Assembly (NCBI GenBank): GCA_030669135.1
Contig: DAOVEE010000105.1
Coordinates: 1-6,610, forward strand
Length of the DNA: 6,610 nucleotides
From: Candidatus Bathyarchaeota archaeon
GTDB taxonomy: Archaea > Thermoproteota > Bathyarchaeia > TCS64
Reading direction: 5' to 3'
A program made the translations under genes and the position numbers. The notes under the pieces were generated by a model that saw only the letters and a list, made by a program, of their open reading frames with translations, was not told the origin of the DNA and ran no database searches. Shown here in pieces: positions 1 to 5,729 of this stretch. Within the stretch, counting starts at the first letter, position 1, and every line of letters begins with the position of its first letter.

Positions 1-89
1 AGTAAGAATTGGAGCCAGGTCCTTCGGATAACCCATAGTTTCATTATTTACTATCAATAACATATATGTTTTTCAATGAAAATTAGTGA
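1..89. other. AT-rich left edge, no gene assignable
   Basis: This stretch is far richer in A and T than the rest of the window and I cannot assign a gene to it. Three readings enter from the left edge. A + frame ends at TAA 58-60, and a second + frame reads VRIGARSFG before TAA 29-31. On the - strand an ATG at 44-42 opens MKLWVIRRTWLQFL and runs off the edge, with the palindromic CATATATG (61-68) about 20 nt upstream of it. Any of these could be the end or beginning of a flanking gene, and the window is too short to choose. The AT-rich part is most simply an intergenic or promoter region. Confidence 0.35.
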
Positions 90-203
90 AAATTACACCC
101 AGACATAGACCAGCTAACCCGCTTCAAGGAGCACGTAGAAAGAGGCGTCACACTCCTCCACAATCGAGTGAAAGAGTTCCCCGACCCCGCAACACTAACA
201 TAA
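90..203 (+). pseudogene. Coding-like 3' remnant of an unrecognised gene
   Basis: The frame from 90 to the TAA at 201-203 reads about 37 sense codons with no convincing start, and is closed upstream by TGA at 87-89. Its end reads RFKEHVERGVTLLHNRVKEF and then PDPATLT, an amphipathic, charged, helix-like composition. Its codons (CTC, GTC, TTC, AAG, GAG, CCC) match the real genes nearby, and it begins abruptly where the AT-rich sequence stops. I infer that it is the C-terminal tail of a gene whose body has been lost or displaced. A very short independent gene, or chance, are the alternatives. I do not recognise the family. Confidence 0.3.
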
Positions 204-265
204 AAAAGCCGCACCCAACTCCCCACACACCATACACAACAGCCGAGAGCAAGCCACCCTCCCAA

Positions 266-345
266 AAAACGCTTATCCCGTTTAACCGGGAACACCTGCC
301 CCGGCCCAGAATTTTTTTTCTCGATATGACCAGTAACATGACACA
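266..345 (+). repeat. ~80-bp interspersed repeat, copy A
   Basis: This copy matches copy B (2811-2886) at about 70 of 75 aligned positions by hand alignment, with a 5-nt and a 1-nt gap. In order it holds AAAACGCTTATCCCG, a TAACC core, CCCAGAA, a run of eight T (312-319), CTCGATATGAC, and AGTAACATGACACA. The ATGAC pentamer occurs twice, 12 nt apart (326-330 and 338-342). In copy A the TCCCG/CGGGA arms around TTTAAC could pair, but copy B does not keep that pairing. The repeat ends 16 nt before the TTAAAT box of the transporter. No coding potential is supported. It could be a regulatory module or a small non-autonomous mobile element. Confidence 0.85.
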
Positions 346-361
346 ACCCCTATCTCAAACG

Positions 362-367
362 TTAAAT
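362..367 (+). promoter_or_regulatory. Putative TATA box of the MFS transporter
   Basis: The sequence TTAAAT lies about 32 nt (centre to start codon) before ATG 397, the spacing expected for an archaeal TATA box serving a leaderless or nearly leaderless transcript. The wider core (359-369) is identical at 10 of 11 positions to the core at 2909-2919 ahead of the leu-type operon. No clear Shine-Dalgarno sequence precedes ATG 397, which fits leaderless translation. Confidence 0.6.
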
Positions 368-396
368 CCACGCGGCTCATCTTAGGCTAGACTAAA

Positions 397-1623
397 ATGG
401 CCGCCGCCTTCATCAGGGAGCTCGGAGACGTCTGGAGACGCCAGACACGCAACTGGAGAACCGTCGTCACCCGCCAGATCTTCAACAGGTTCTTCAACGA
501 GCTCACCCTCCAGTACGCCAACATCTACATAACCCTCCTCGGCGCCTCACCCGTGCAGCTCGGCGCAGTCAACAGCGTCATGGGCGTCGCCCAGGCCCTC
601 ATCTCCATACCCCTCGGCATCATCCGCGACCGCTTCAACATAAGGAAGATCTACCTCTTCGGCGTAGCCATGCTGGTCTTCGTGCCCCTCCTCTACGCCG
701 TGGCGCCGAGCTGGCAGGTGATATCCCTCATCCTCCTACTCTCGGGGCTCGGCATGATGGTGGGCAGCTGCGTCCTCATCTGCGACCTCAGCCTGCCATC
801 CCAAGACAGGGCCACCGGGAAGGCGCTGTGCGAGGGAATCGGCGCCCTGCCGACCATACTCGTCCCCACCGCGGCCGCCGTCCTGATCACCCTGTTCGGC
901 GGCATAAACGTCCAGAGCATCCGCAACCTCTACTGGATACAGTTCGCAGCCAGAGCCCTCCTCTTCCTCTATGTCTACAGGAACCTCACCGACGTGGACA
1001 GACCCAACAGCAAGCCGAAGGGCCTCGACGTGGCCGCCGAGTTCGGCGAAGTCTTCAGGCGTGGCACCGCGGTCAAGCGCTGGCTCCTCTTCCAGAGCGT
1101 AAACATGTTCACCGCCACCATGCTCTTCACGTTCAGGTACCCATACATCTACGACGTCAAGGGCGCCAGCCAATACATAATCGGCGGCGTCGCCACCGCC
1201 ACCCTCGTCACAGAAGCCCTCTTCAGCACCGTCATAGGCAGGTTCGCCGACAAGGTGGGACGGAAGAAGGCCTTCTACATACTCATACCGCTGTTCAGCG
1301 CAGCCAACATCGCCCTGATACTGGCCCCCACCCCGGGGTGGCTGCTGCTCGCCGGGTTCCTCATGGGGTTCAGGATGATCGCCACCTTCAGCTACGGCTC
1401 CATGACGCCCGAGCTGGTGCCCCCCGAGTGCCTGGGCAGGTGGCGCGGCCTCATAGGCCTCTTCACCGGCCTAGCCTGCATCCCGGCCCCCATCATCGGC
1501 GGCCTGATATGGGAGCGGCTCGGCCCAGAGTGGGTCTTCATCACAATAACAGCTATAGACCTGCTAGTCAGGACCCCGCTGCTGTACTCCGTCCCTGAAA
1601 CCTTGAACAACCAGAGAAAATAG
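397..1623 (+). CDS. MFS-type membrane transporter, substrate unknown
   Basis: A 408-residue integral membrane protein, probably a major facilitator superfamily transporter in the cytoplasmic membrane. Two half-repeats can be seen. The inter-helix loop of the first half carries IRDRFNIRK (residues 76-84), and that of the second half carries the clearer motif A, GRFADKVGRKK (281-291). The segments around residues 40-75, 85-128, 147-195, 228-250, 260-280, 292-335 and 350-398 are hydrophobic and fit about 12 helices. A polar loop at about 200-227 separates the halves. The N-terminus (1-35) is rich in Arg and Trp and looks cytoplasmic. ATG 397 is chosen because it follows a TATA box at leaderless spacing. 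The gene is monocistronic and convergent with the next gene. The sequence does not reveal a substrate, and an exporter of small molecules is as likely as an importer. Confidence 0.85.
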   Translation: MAAAFIRELGDVWRRQTRNWRTVVTRQIFNRFFNELTLQYANIYITLLGASPVQLGAVNSVMGVAQALISIPLGIIRDRFNIRKIYLFGVAMLVFVPLLYAVAPSWQVISLILLLSGLGMMVGSCVLICDLSLPSQDRATGKALCEGIGALPTILVPTAAAVLITLFGGINVQSIRNLYWIQFAARALLFLYVYRNLTDVDRPNSKPKGLDVAAEFGEVFRRGTAVKRWLLFQSVNMFTATMLFTFRYPYIYDVKGASQYIIGGVATATLVTEALFSTVIGRFADKVGRKKAFYILIPLFSAANIALILAPTPGWLLLAGFLMGFRMIATFSYGSMTPELVPPECLGRWRGLIGLFTGLACIPAPIIGGLIWERLGPEWVFITITAIDLLVRTPLLYSVPETLNNQRK

Positions 1624-1626
1624 AGC

Positions 1627-2052
1627 CTACTCTACGGGGACGCCGTGGATCTCGTACTCCCCGGGCCTCCTGTAGCTGAAGCCCGTGTGCATTATCTCAA
1701 TGAGCACGTAGTCGGGGTGTTCGAAGGTGTCGAAGAAGTTTCTGGCCCACCCGATCCTGTCGTAGACTTTTTTCTTGGTATCCTCGTCGTCTACCTCGGC
1801 GGCCACTCCCTCTCCCCGTATGAAGCCGTTCCCGTCGTCGCCCTCCAGCGTCATGTAGTACTCGACCCGGGGGTTCCGCCTTATCTGGGCCAGCTTCGCC
1901 GCTTGCACTCCGCCCCGGGCGCCCGTGATCATGTAGAAACCCTCACCCATCTTGATGAGTGTCATAGGGCGTACACGGGGCTGCAGCCCATCCACCGTCG
2001 CCAGGTACACCACCTGCTGCTCCCCAAACCATGAAAGCACTTCCTCATCCAT
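1627..2052 (-). CDS. FMN-binding split-barrel (pyridoxamine 5'-phosphate oxidase-like) protein
   Basis: A 141-residue single-domain protein that fits the pyridoxamine 5'-phosphate oxidase-like / flavin reductase-like split-barrel superfamily. These are small cytosolic proteins that bind FMN, F420 or a related cofactor as dimers. The N-terminal half shows the typical strand pattern VVYLATVDGLQPRVRPMT (14-31), then a GGVQAAKLAQIRRNPRVEYY stretch, where a K-x-x-Q-x-x-x-N-P-type turn precedes a strand. The GNGFIRGEGVAAEV segment is the usual following strand pair. ATG at 2052-2050 is preferred over the adjacent TTG at 2055-2053. A GATAACCTTATCC stretch about 40 nt upstream could hold its promoter. 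Its stop lies 3 nt from the transporter's stop on the other strand. Family members are functionally diverse, so true PNPOx activity should not be assumed. Confidence 0.8.
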   Translation of the reverse strand: MDEEVLSWFGEQQVVYLATVDGLQPRVRPMTLIKMGEGFYMITGARGGVQAAKLAQIRRNPRVEYYMTLEGDDGNGFIRGEGVAAEVDDEDTKKKVYDRIGWARNFFDTFEHPDYVLIEIMHTGFSYRRPGEYEIHGVPVE

Positions 2053-2162
2053 CAACTTCCATCAAAGGAACCATGGCGGAAGCCCCGGATAAGGTTATCA
2101 ACGGACGGCTCATGAAACCCCACACCCGGTCACGGAGCCCCAGCAACGGTCTCAGGCTAGCC

Positions 2163-2168
2163 TATATA
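2163..2168 (+). promoter_or_regulatory. Putative TATA box of the cupin gene
   Basis: TATATA stands in the 2053-2198 interval between the divergent split-barrel and cupin genes. Its centre is about 33 nt before ATG 2199 and about 24 nt before the alternative GTG 2190. The transporter box is about 32 nt from its ATG, so the spacing favours ATG 2199 with little or no leader. Confidence 0.6.
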
Positions 2169-2198
2169 CCGTGGCGACCATAGACATCAGTGAGTTAC

Positions 2199-2555
2199 AT
2201 GAAGGTTGTTAGACCCAGCGAGGCCCCGTCCGAGGAGATGACCGGCGGCATATTCACGGGCACCATAAGGATGACCCCCCTCATCAACGCGGACACAGGC
2301 GCCGAGCACCTCAAGTCGGCGCTCGTCTACTTCCCGGCAGGCGTGAGAAACAAGTTCCACCACCACACCCACGAGCAGATACTCTACGTCACCAGGGGGA
2401 AGGGCGTCGTCGCCACCAAAGACGACGAGTACGTGGTTGAGCCCGGGGACATAGTAGTCATACCCGCGGGGGAGATGCACTGGCACGGCGCCACCGACGA
2501 CACCGACTTCGAGCACCTATACGTGGTGCCCCTCAACAGCAAGACCACCTACTAG
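2199..2555 (+). CDS. Small single-domain cupin protein
   Basis: A 118-residue protein consisting of one cupin beta-barrel, probably a cytosolic metal-binding protein of unknown reaction. Cupin motif 1 is GVRNKFHHHTHEQILYVTRG (48-67), and motif 2 is PGDIVVIPAGEMHWHG (82-97). By alignment with characterised small cupins, the metal ligands would be His54, His56, Gln60 and His94. Gln in place of Glu or His at the third position is common in HxHxxEQ-type cupins. The in-frame GTG at 2190 would add MSY, but ATG 2199 fits the TATA spacing better. It stands alone, with its own promoter and a T-rich stretch after the stop. Possible roles include a dioxygenase-like, isomerase-like or ligand-sensing cupin, and the context does not decide. 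Confidence 0.85.
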   Translation: MKVVRPSEAPSEEMTGGIFTGTIRMTPLINADTGAEHLKSALVYFPAGVRNKFHHHTHEQILYVTRGKGVVATKDDEYVVEPGDIVVIPAGEMHWHGATDDTDFEHLYVVPLNSKTTY

Positions 2556-2560
2556 CCCGC

Positions 2561-2650
2561 GCAGAATCAAAAAAATTCCTTTTATTCTAGTAACATGAAA
2601 ACAATGGATACACGTAATAAAATTCAGTTTTCCCATGTAACCAAGAAAAA
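2561..2650 (+). repeat. Degenerate, rearranged partial copy of the interspersed repeat
   Basis: Two blocks resemble copies A and B but appear in swapped order. Positions 2562-2603 contain CAGAAT, a T-rich stretch and AGTAACATGA followed by AAAC, like the 3' half of A and B with an A-rich insertion after CAGAAT. The octamer TAACATGA is at 2591-2598. Positions 2629-2647 contain TTCCCATGTAACCAAGAA, close to the ATCCCGTGTAACCAGGAA of copy B. The matches are short and imperfect, so this could be chance similarity in AT-rich DNA. Confidence 0.35.
2577..2589 (+). terminator. Probable oligo-T terminator after the cupin gene
   Basis: The stretch TTCCTTTTATTCT lies about 20-35 nt after the cupin stop codon, just after an A7 run (2569-2575). 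T-rich tracts without a required hairpin are the usual archaeal termination signal. It overlaps the degenerate third copy of the interspersed repeat. Confidence 0.45.
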
Positions 2651-2709
2651 CCGATCAGTCAGGCCGCCCCAGACACCCTAATCCAGAGGGAGGGGAGTAT
2701 ACGAGAAAA

Positions 2710-2723
2710 GGCGAACCCTCGCC
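2710..2723 (-). other. Perfect 5-bp GC-rich hairpin followed by T4 on the minus strand
   Basis: GGCGA (2710-2714) and TCGCC (2719-2723) are exact inverted repeats around ACCC. Read on the minus strand the hairpin is followed by TTTTCTCG (2709-2702). It could terminate a minus-strand transcript or be a coincidence. No minus-strand gene in the interval 2723-2951 explains it. Confidence 0.2.
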
Positions 2724-2810
2724 CCTTCCACCGAAAGAAGCCCTAGAAACGCCCCTCTCGGATCCAAACATATACAAAAGTGTCGTCCACCGAACACAGA
2801 AACGTACCCC

Positions 2811-2886
2811 AAAACGCTTATCCCGTGTAACCAGGAACATCTCGCCCAGAATTTTTTTTTCTCGATATGACAAGTAACATGACACA
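2811..2886 (+). repeat. ~80-bp interspersed repeat, copy B
   Basis: Same orientation as copy A and the same order of elements: AAAACGCTTATCCCG, GTAACCAGGAACAT, CGCCCAGAA, a run of nine T (2852-2860), CTCGATATGAC, AGTAACATGACACA. The 5' half is 5 nt shorter than in copy A. It ends 25 nt before the TTAAAT box of the leu-type operon, against 16 nt in copy A. Sequence further upstream (2651-2810) shows no evident similarity to that upstream of copy A, so the homology has a sharp left limit near AAAACGC. Confidence 0.85.
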
Positions 2887-2911
2887 TGCACCCACAGTCG
2901 AGCCGTTAACC

Positions 2912-2917
2912 TTAAAT
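2912..2917 (+). promoter_or_regulatory. Putative TATA box of the leuA/cimA-leuCDB operon
   Basis: TTAAAT sits inside a core (2909-2919) that matches the transporter promoter core at 359-369 at 10 of 11 positions. It lies about 37 nt before ATG 2952, which supports transcription beginning just upstream of that ATG and hence a translation start close to it. Confidence 0.6.
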
Positions 2918-2951
2918 CCCGTCAGATATCGGATCGTGGTACGTGAGGCAC

Positions 2952-4470
2952 ATGGGGTATCGTTTTATCAGGTAAGTACCCGAAGAGAGTACAGTTTTTA
3001 GACACCACCCTCCGCGACGGAGAACAGACCCCCGGGATAAGCCTGACACCCACCAAGAAGCTAAAGATAGCAGAGGCCATCGACGCCCTCGGCGTCAAGG
3101 TAATCGAAGCAGGCTTCGCCGCGGTGTCCCCCGGAGAAAAAGAGGCAGTCAAACTCATCAGCCAGGCGGGGCTGGAGGCAGAGATCTGCAGCGCCACCAG
3201 AAGCGTCATACGCGACATCGACGTCGCCATCGACGTAGGCGTGGACAGCGTCAACATCATCATCCCCACCAGCAGGCTCCACATAATGAAGAAGCTCACC
3301 AAGACCCCGGAGGAGATGCTGGAGGTCACCACCCACGTAGTGGAGCACGCCAAAGACAGGGGAGTCACGGCCGAGATCAGCCTAGAGGACGGCAGCAGAA
3401 CCGAACTGCCCTACCTCAAGGAAGTCATCCGCAGAGCCATCGACGCCGGCGTCGACCGCGTCACACCATGCGACACCGTGGGCACGTTGACGCCGGAGAA
3501 GAGCCGTGAGTGGTACGGCATGATCCACCGCGAGTTCCCCGGCATCCTCCTAGGCGTCCACACCCACAACGACTTCGGCCTAGCCACAGCCACAAGCATC
3601 GCCGCCACAGCCGGCGGAGCCACCCACATCCACGCCACGGTGAACGGCCTCGGCGAAAGAGCCGGCAACGCATCCATCGAAGAGATCGCAGTCGCCCTCA
3701 AGCTGCTGTACGACGTCGAGACGGGGCTCCGCCTCGAACGGATCACCGAGACCAGCATGCTCGTCAGCAGAGTAACAGGCATGAACGTCCAGCCCAACAA
3801 GGCCATCGTCGGCGAGAACGCGTTCACCCACGAGAGCGGCATCCACACCCACGCCATCCTCCGCGACCCCACCACATACGAGCGAATAGACCCCAAGCTA
3901 GTAGGCGCAGCCAGACGCATCGTCTCAGGCAAACACGCCGGCAGCACAGGCCTCAGCATGAGCCTCGAGGAGATGGGCCTACACCCCAACAAGGACCAGT
4001 TCGACCTAGTCTACCAGCAGGTAAAGGAACTCGGCGACCAGGGCAACACCCTCAGCGACACCGACGTCTACGCCATCGCCGCCAAGACGATGAACTTGGA
4101 GCAACAGCGCAACTACGAGCTCGACGAGTTCATAGTCACCACGGGAAACAAGATCACGCCCACGGCGTCGGTGAAGATGAGGCGCAACGGCAAATATATG
4201 ATAGAGGCGGCCACCGGCAACGGCCCCGTCGACGCCACACTCAACGCCCTGGTCAAAGCCGTGAAGCCTGACCAGGCGGTCAACCTGGAAGTATACCACG
4301 TCGAGGCCATCACCGGCGGCACCGACGCCGTCGTCAACGTCGAGATCAGGCTCAGGCAGGGAGACAAGGTGGTCACCAGCCGAGGCGTAGACGAAGACAT
4401 CGTCATGGCCAGCGTCGACGCCTACCTCAAGGGAGTCAACCTCTACCACAGCATGAGGAAGCAGCGATGA
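2952..4470 (+). CDS. leuA/cimA: LeuA/CimA-family synthase (2-isopropylmalate or (R)-citramalate), start disrupted
   Basis: This enzyme condenses acetyl-CoA with 2-oxoisovalerate (leucine branch) or pyruvate (citramalate route to isoleucine). The DRE-TIM metallolyase barrel begins with RVQFLDTTLRDGEQTPG (2986-3036). The metal-binding HTHND is at 3559-3573 and the NGLGERAGN loop at 3643-3669. A C-terminal LeuA-dimer regulatory domain (about 4114-4455) implies amino-acid feedback inhibition. The segments IIPTSRLHIMKKL and CDTVGTLTPEKS resemble archaeal citramalate synthases more than HTFIATS-type isopropylmalate synthases, as I recall these families. The regulatory domain argues against homocitrate synthase. 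The reading frame is open from 2947, but its first ATG/GTG/TTG is GTG 3124, which would delete the catalytic N-terminus. ATG 2952 is one frame off and stops at 2973-2975. A one-base indel (G4 2954-2957 or T4 2963-2966) would join them and give about 505 residues. It heads the operon and overlaps leuC by ATGA. Confidence 0.85.
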
Positions 4471-5729
4471 GCACCGTATCAGAGAAGATACTCGCCCAAG
4501 CATCAGGGCGAGGCGATGCCAAGGCAGGCGAAATAGTAAAGGCCCGGGTCGACACGGCGATGATGCCCGACGTCACCAGCGTCCTCGCCATAGAGGCCAT
4601 GAAGAAGATGGGCGCAGCCCACGTGTGGGACCCAGACAGAGTCGTCATAGTCCTCGACCACGTCGCGCCCCCCAGCAGCGTCAACAGCGCCCGCGTCCAC
4701 AGCGTCATCCGCGGCTTCGCGAAGGAACAAAACCTGAAACACTTCTACGACGTCGAGAGCGGCGTCTGCCACCAAGTCCTACCCGAGCACGGCCACGTCC
4801 GCCCCGGCACAGTCGTCATCGGAGCAGACAGCCACACCTGCACCCACGGAGCCTTCGGAGCCTTCGCCACAGGCGTCGGCAGCACAGACATGGGCGCCGT
4901 GCTGGCGCGGGGCAAGACGTGGCTACGGGTGCCCGAGACCATCAAGGTCGACATAAACGGCAGCCTCGGCGAACACGTCTACGCCAAGGACGTGGTGCTC
5001 CGCGTAGCCAAGGAGATCGGCGTCAGCGGAGCCACCTACATGGCCCTCAAGTACACGGGGCAGACAGTCTCCGACCTCACCGTCGCCGGTCGCATGACTC
5101 TCTGCAACATGGCCATCGAGATGGGAGCCAAGACCGGCATCTGCCAACCCGACCACAAGACACATAGATGGCTCAGAGACCACGGCGTAGACGATGATGA
5201 AAGCCACCCTCTCCCCCCCGACCCCGACGCACAATACAGACGCACAGAAGAACTCGACGTAGCCGGCATGCAGCCTCAGGTCGCGTGCCCCCACAACGTT
5301 GACAACGTCAAACCCGTCACCGAGATATCAGGCGTAGAGATCAACCAAGCCTTCATAGGCAGCTGCACCAACGGCCGCCTCGAGGACCTCCGGCAGGCCC
5401 ACGCCATCCTCAAGGGTAGACAAGTCCACAGGGACGTGCGGCTCCTCGTGGTCCCGGCAAGCAGAGGCGTCTACAGGGCCGCCCTAGAGGAGGGGATCAT
5501 CGCGGACCTCGTCGACGCCGGCGCCGTCGTCAGCAACCCCAGCTGCGCCGCCTGCTTCGGCGGCTACATAGGGCTCCTCGGCCCCGGCGAGCGAGGCATC
5601 GCCACCAGCAACCGAAACTTCAGGGGCCGCCAAGGGAGCCCGGAGGCCGAGGTCTACCTGAGCAGCGCGGCCGTCGCCGCCGCCTCGGCCCTGACCGGCC
5701 ACATCACTCACCCAGAGGAGGTGGCATGA
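4467..5729 (+). CDS. leuC: 3-isopropylmalate dehydratase large subunit
   Basis: The 420-residue catalytic subunit of the archaeal-type isopropylmalate isomerase, an aconitase-superfamily [4Fe-4S] enzyme. With LeuD it interconverts 2- and 3-isopropylmalate through a dehydrated intermediate, or citramalate to erythro-beta-methylmalate if the operon serves the citramalate route. The cluster ligands are visible as Cys300 in GSCTNGR and Cys360 and Cys363 in NPSCAACFGG. The active-site segment GADSHTCTHGAFGAF spans residues 119-133. The length is that of archaeal LeuC/HacA proteins, shorter than bacterial LeuC of about 466. The ATG overlaps the upstream stop as ATGA, with GAGGAAG (4455-4461) as a ribosome binding site, so translational coupling is likely. 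LeuC and homoaconitase large subunits are hard to separate by sequence. The family call is firm, and the exact substrate is inferred from the neighbours. Confidence 0.93.
   Translation: MSTVSEKILAQASGRGDAKAGEIVKARVDTAMMPDVTSVLAIEAMKKMGAAHVWDPDRVVIVLDHVAPPSSVNSARVHSVIRGFAKEQNLKHFYDVESGVCHQVLPEHGHVRPGTVVIGADSHTCTHGAFGAFATGVGSTDMGAVLARGKTWLRVPETIKVDINGSLGEHVYAKDVVLRVAKEIGVSGATYMALKYTGQTVSDLTVAGRMTLCNMAIEMGAKTGICQPDHKTHRWLRDHGVDDDESHPLPPDPDAQYRRTEELDVAGMQPQVACPHNVDNVKPVTEISGVEINQAFIGSCTNGRLEDLRQAHAILKGRQVHRDVRLLVVPASRGVYRAALEEGIIADLVDAGAVVSNPSCAACFGGYIGLLGPGERGIATSNRNFRGRQGSPEAEVYLSSAAVAAASALTGHITHPEEVA
5717..5723 (+). promoter_or_regulatory. Strong Shine-Dalgarno for leuD, inside leuC
   Basis: GGAGGTG lies in the last codons of leuC. 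It is 2 nt before ATG 5726 and 5 nt before the second ATG at 5729. The spacing favours 5729 as the main start, which would leave leuD overlapping only the A of the leuC stop codon rather than four bases. Confidence 0.6.

Noticed and set aside
86..385. A 99-residue plus-strand ORF with many Pro, Arg and Thr
   Set aside because: It runs through repeat copy A and the promoter, has low-complexity composition, and has no recognisable domain.
1..396. tRNA or CRISPR array in the left gene-free region
   Set aside because: No cloverleaf arms with a GGTTCGA-type T-arm and no regularly spaced short repeats were seen on either strand.
2655..2891. Minus-strand ORFs beginning MCHVT or MHVSC over repeat copy B, and a similar one over copy A
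   Set aside because: Their similarity to each other follows from the DNA repeat. The peptides diverge outside it and have no coding-like composition.
2952..2975. A seven-codon leader peptide (MGYRFIR) controlling the operon by attenuation
   Set aside because: It contains only one Ile and no Leu or Val run, no hairpin and T-tract follow it, and it ends inside what should be the enzyme's own N-terminus.
2972..3001. A spliceosomal-looking intron (GTAAGT ... TTTTTAG) right after ATG 2952
   Set aside because: The surroundings are archaeal, which lack spliceosomes. Removing these 30 nt also would not bring ATG 2952 into frame with the LeuA/CimA coding frame.
3510..4271. Long Arg/His/Pro-rich ORF inside the synthase gene, and similar ones at 828-1598 and 4625-5167
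   Set aside because: These are frame shadows caused by the C-ending codon bias of the real genes.
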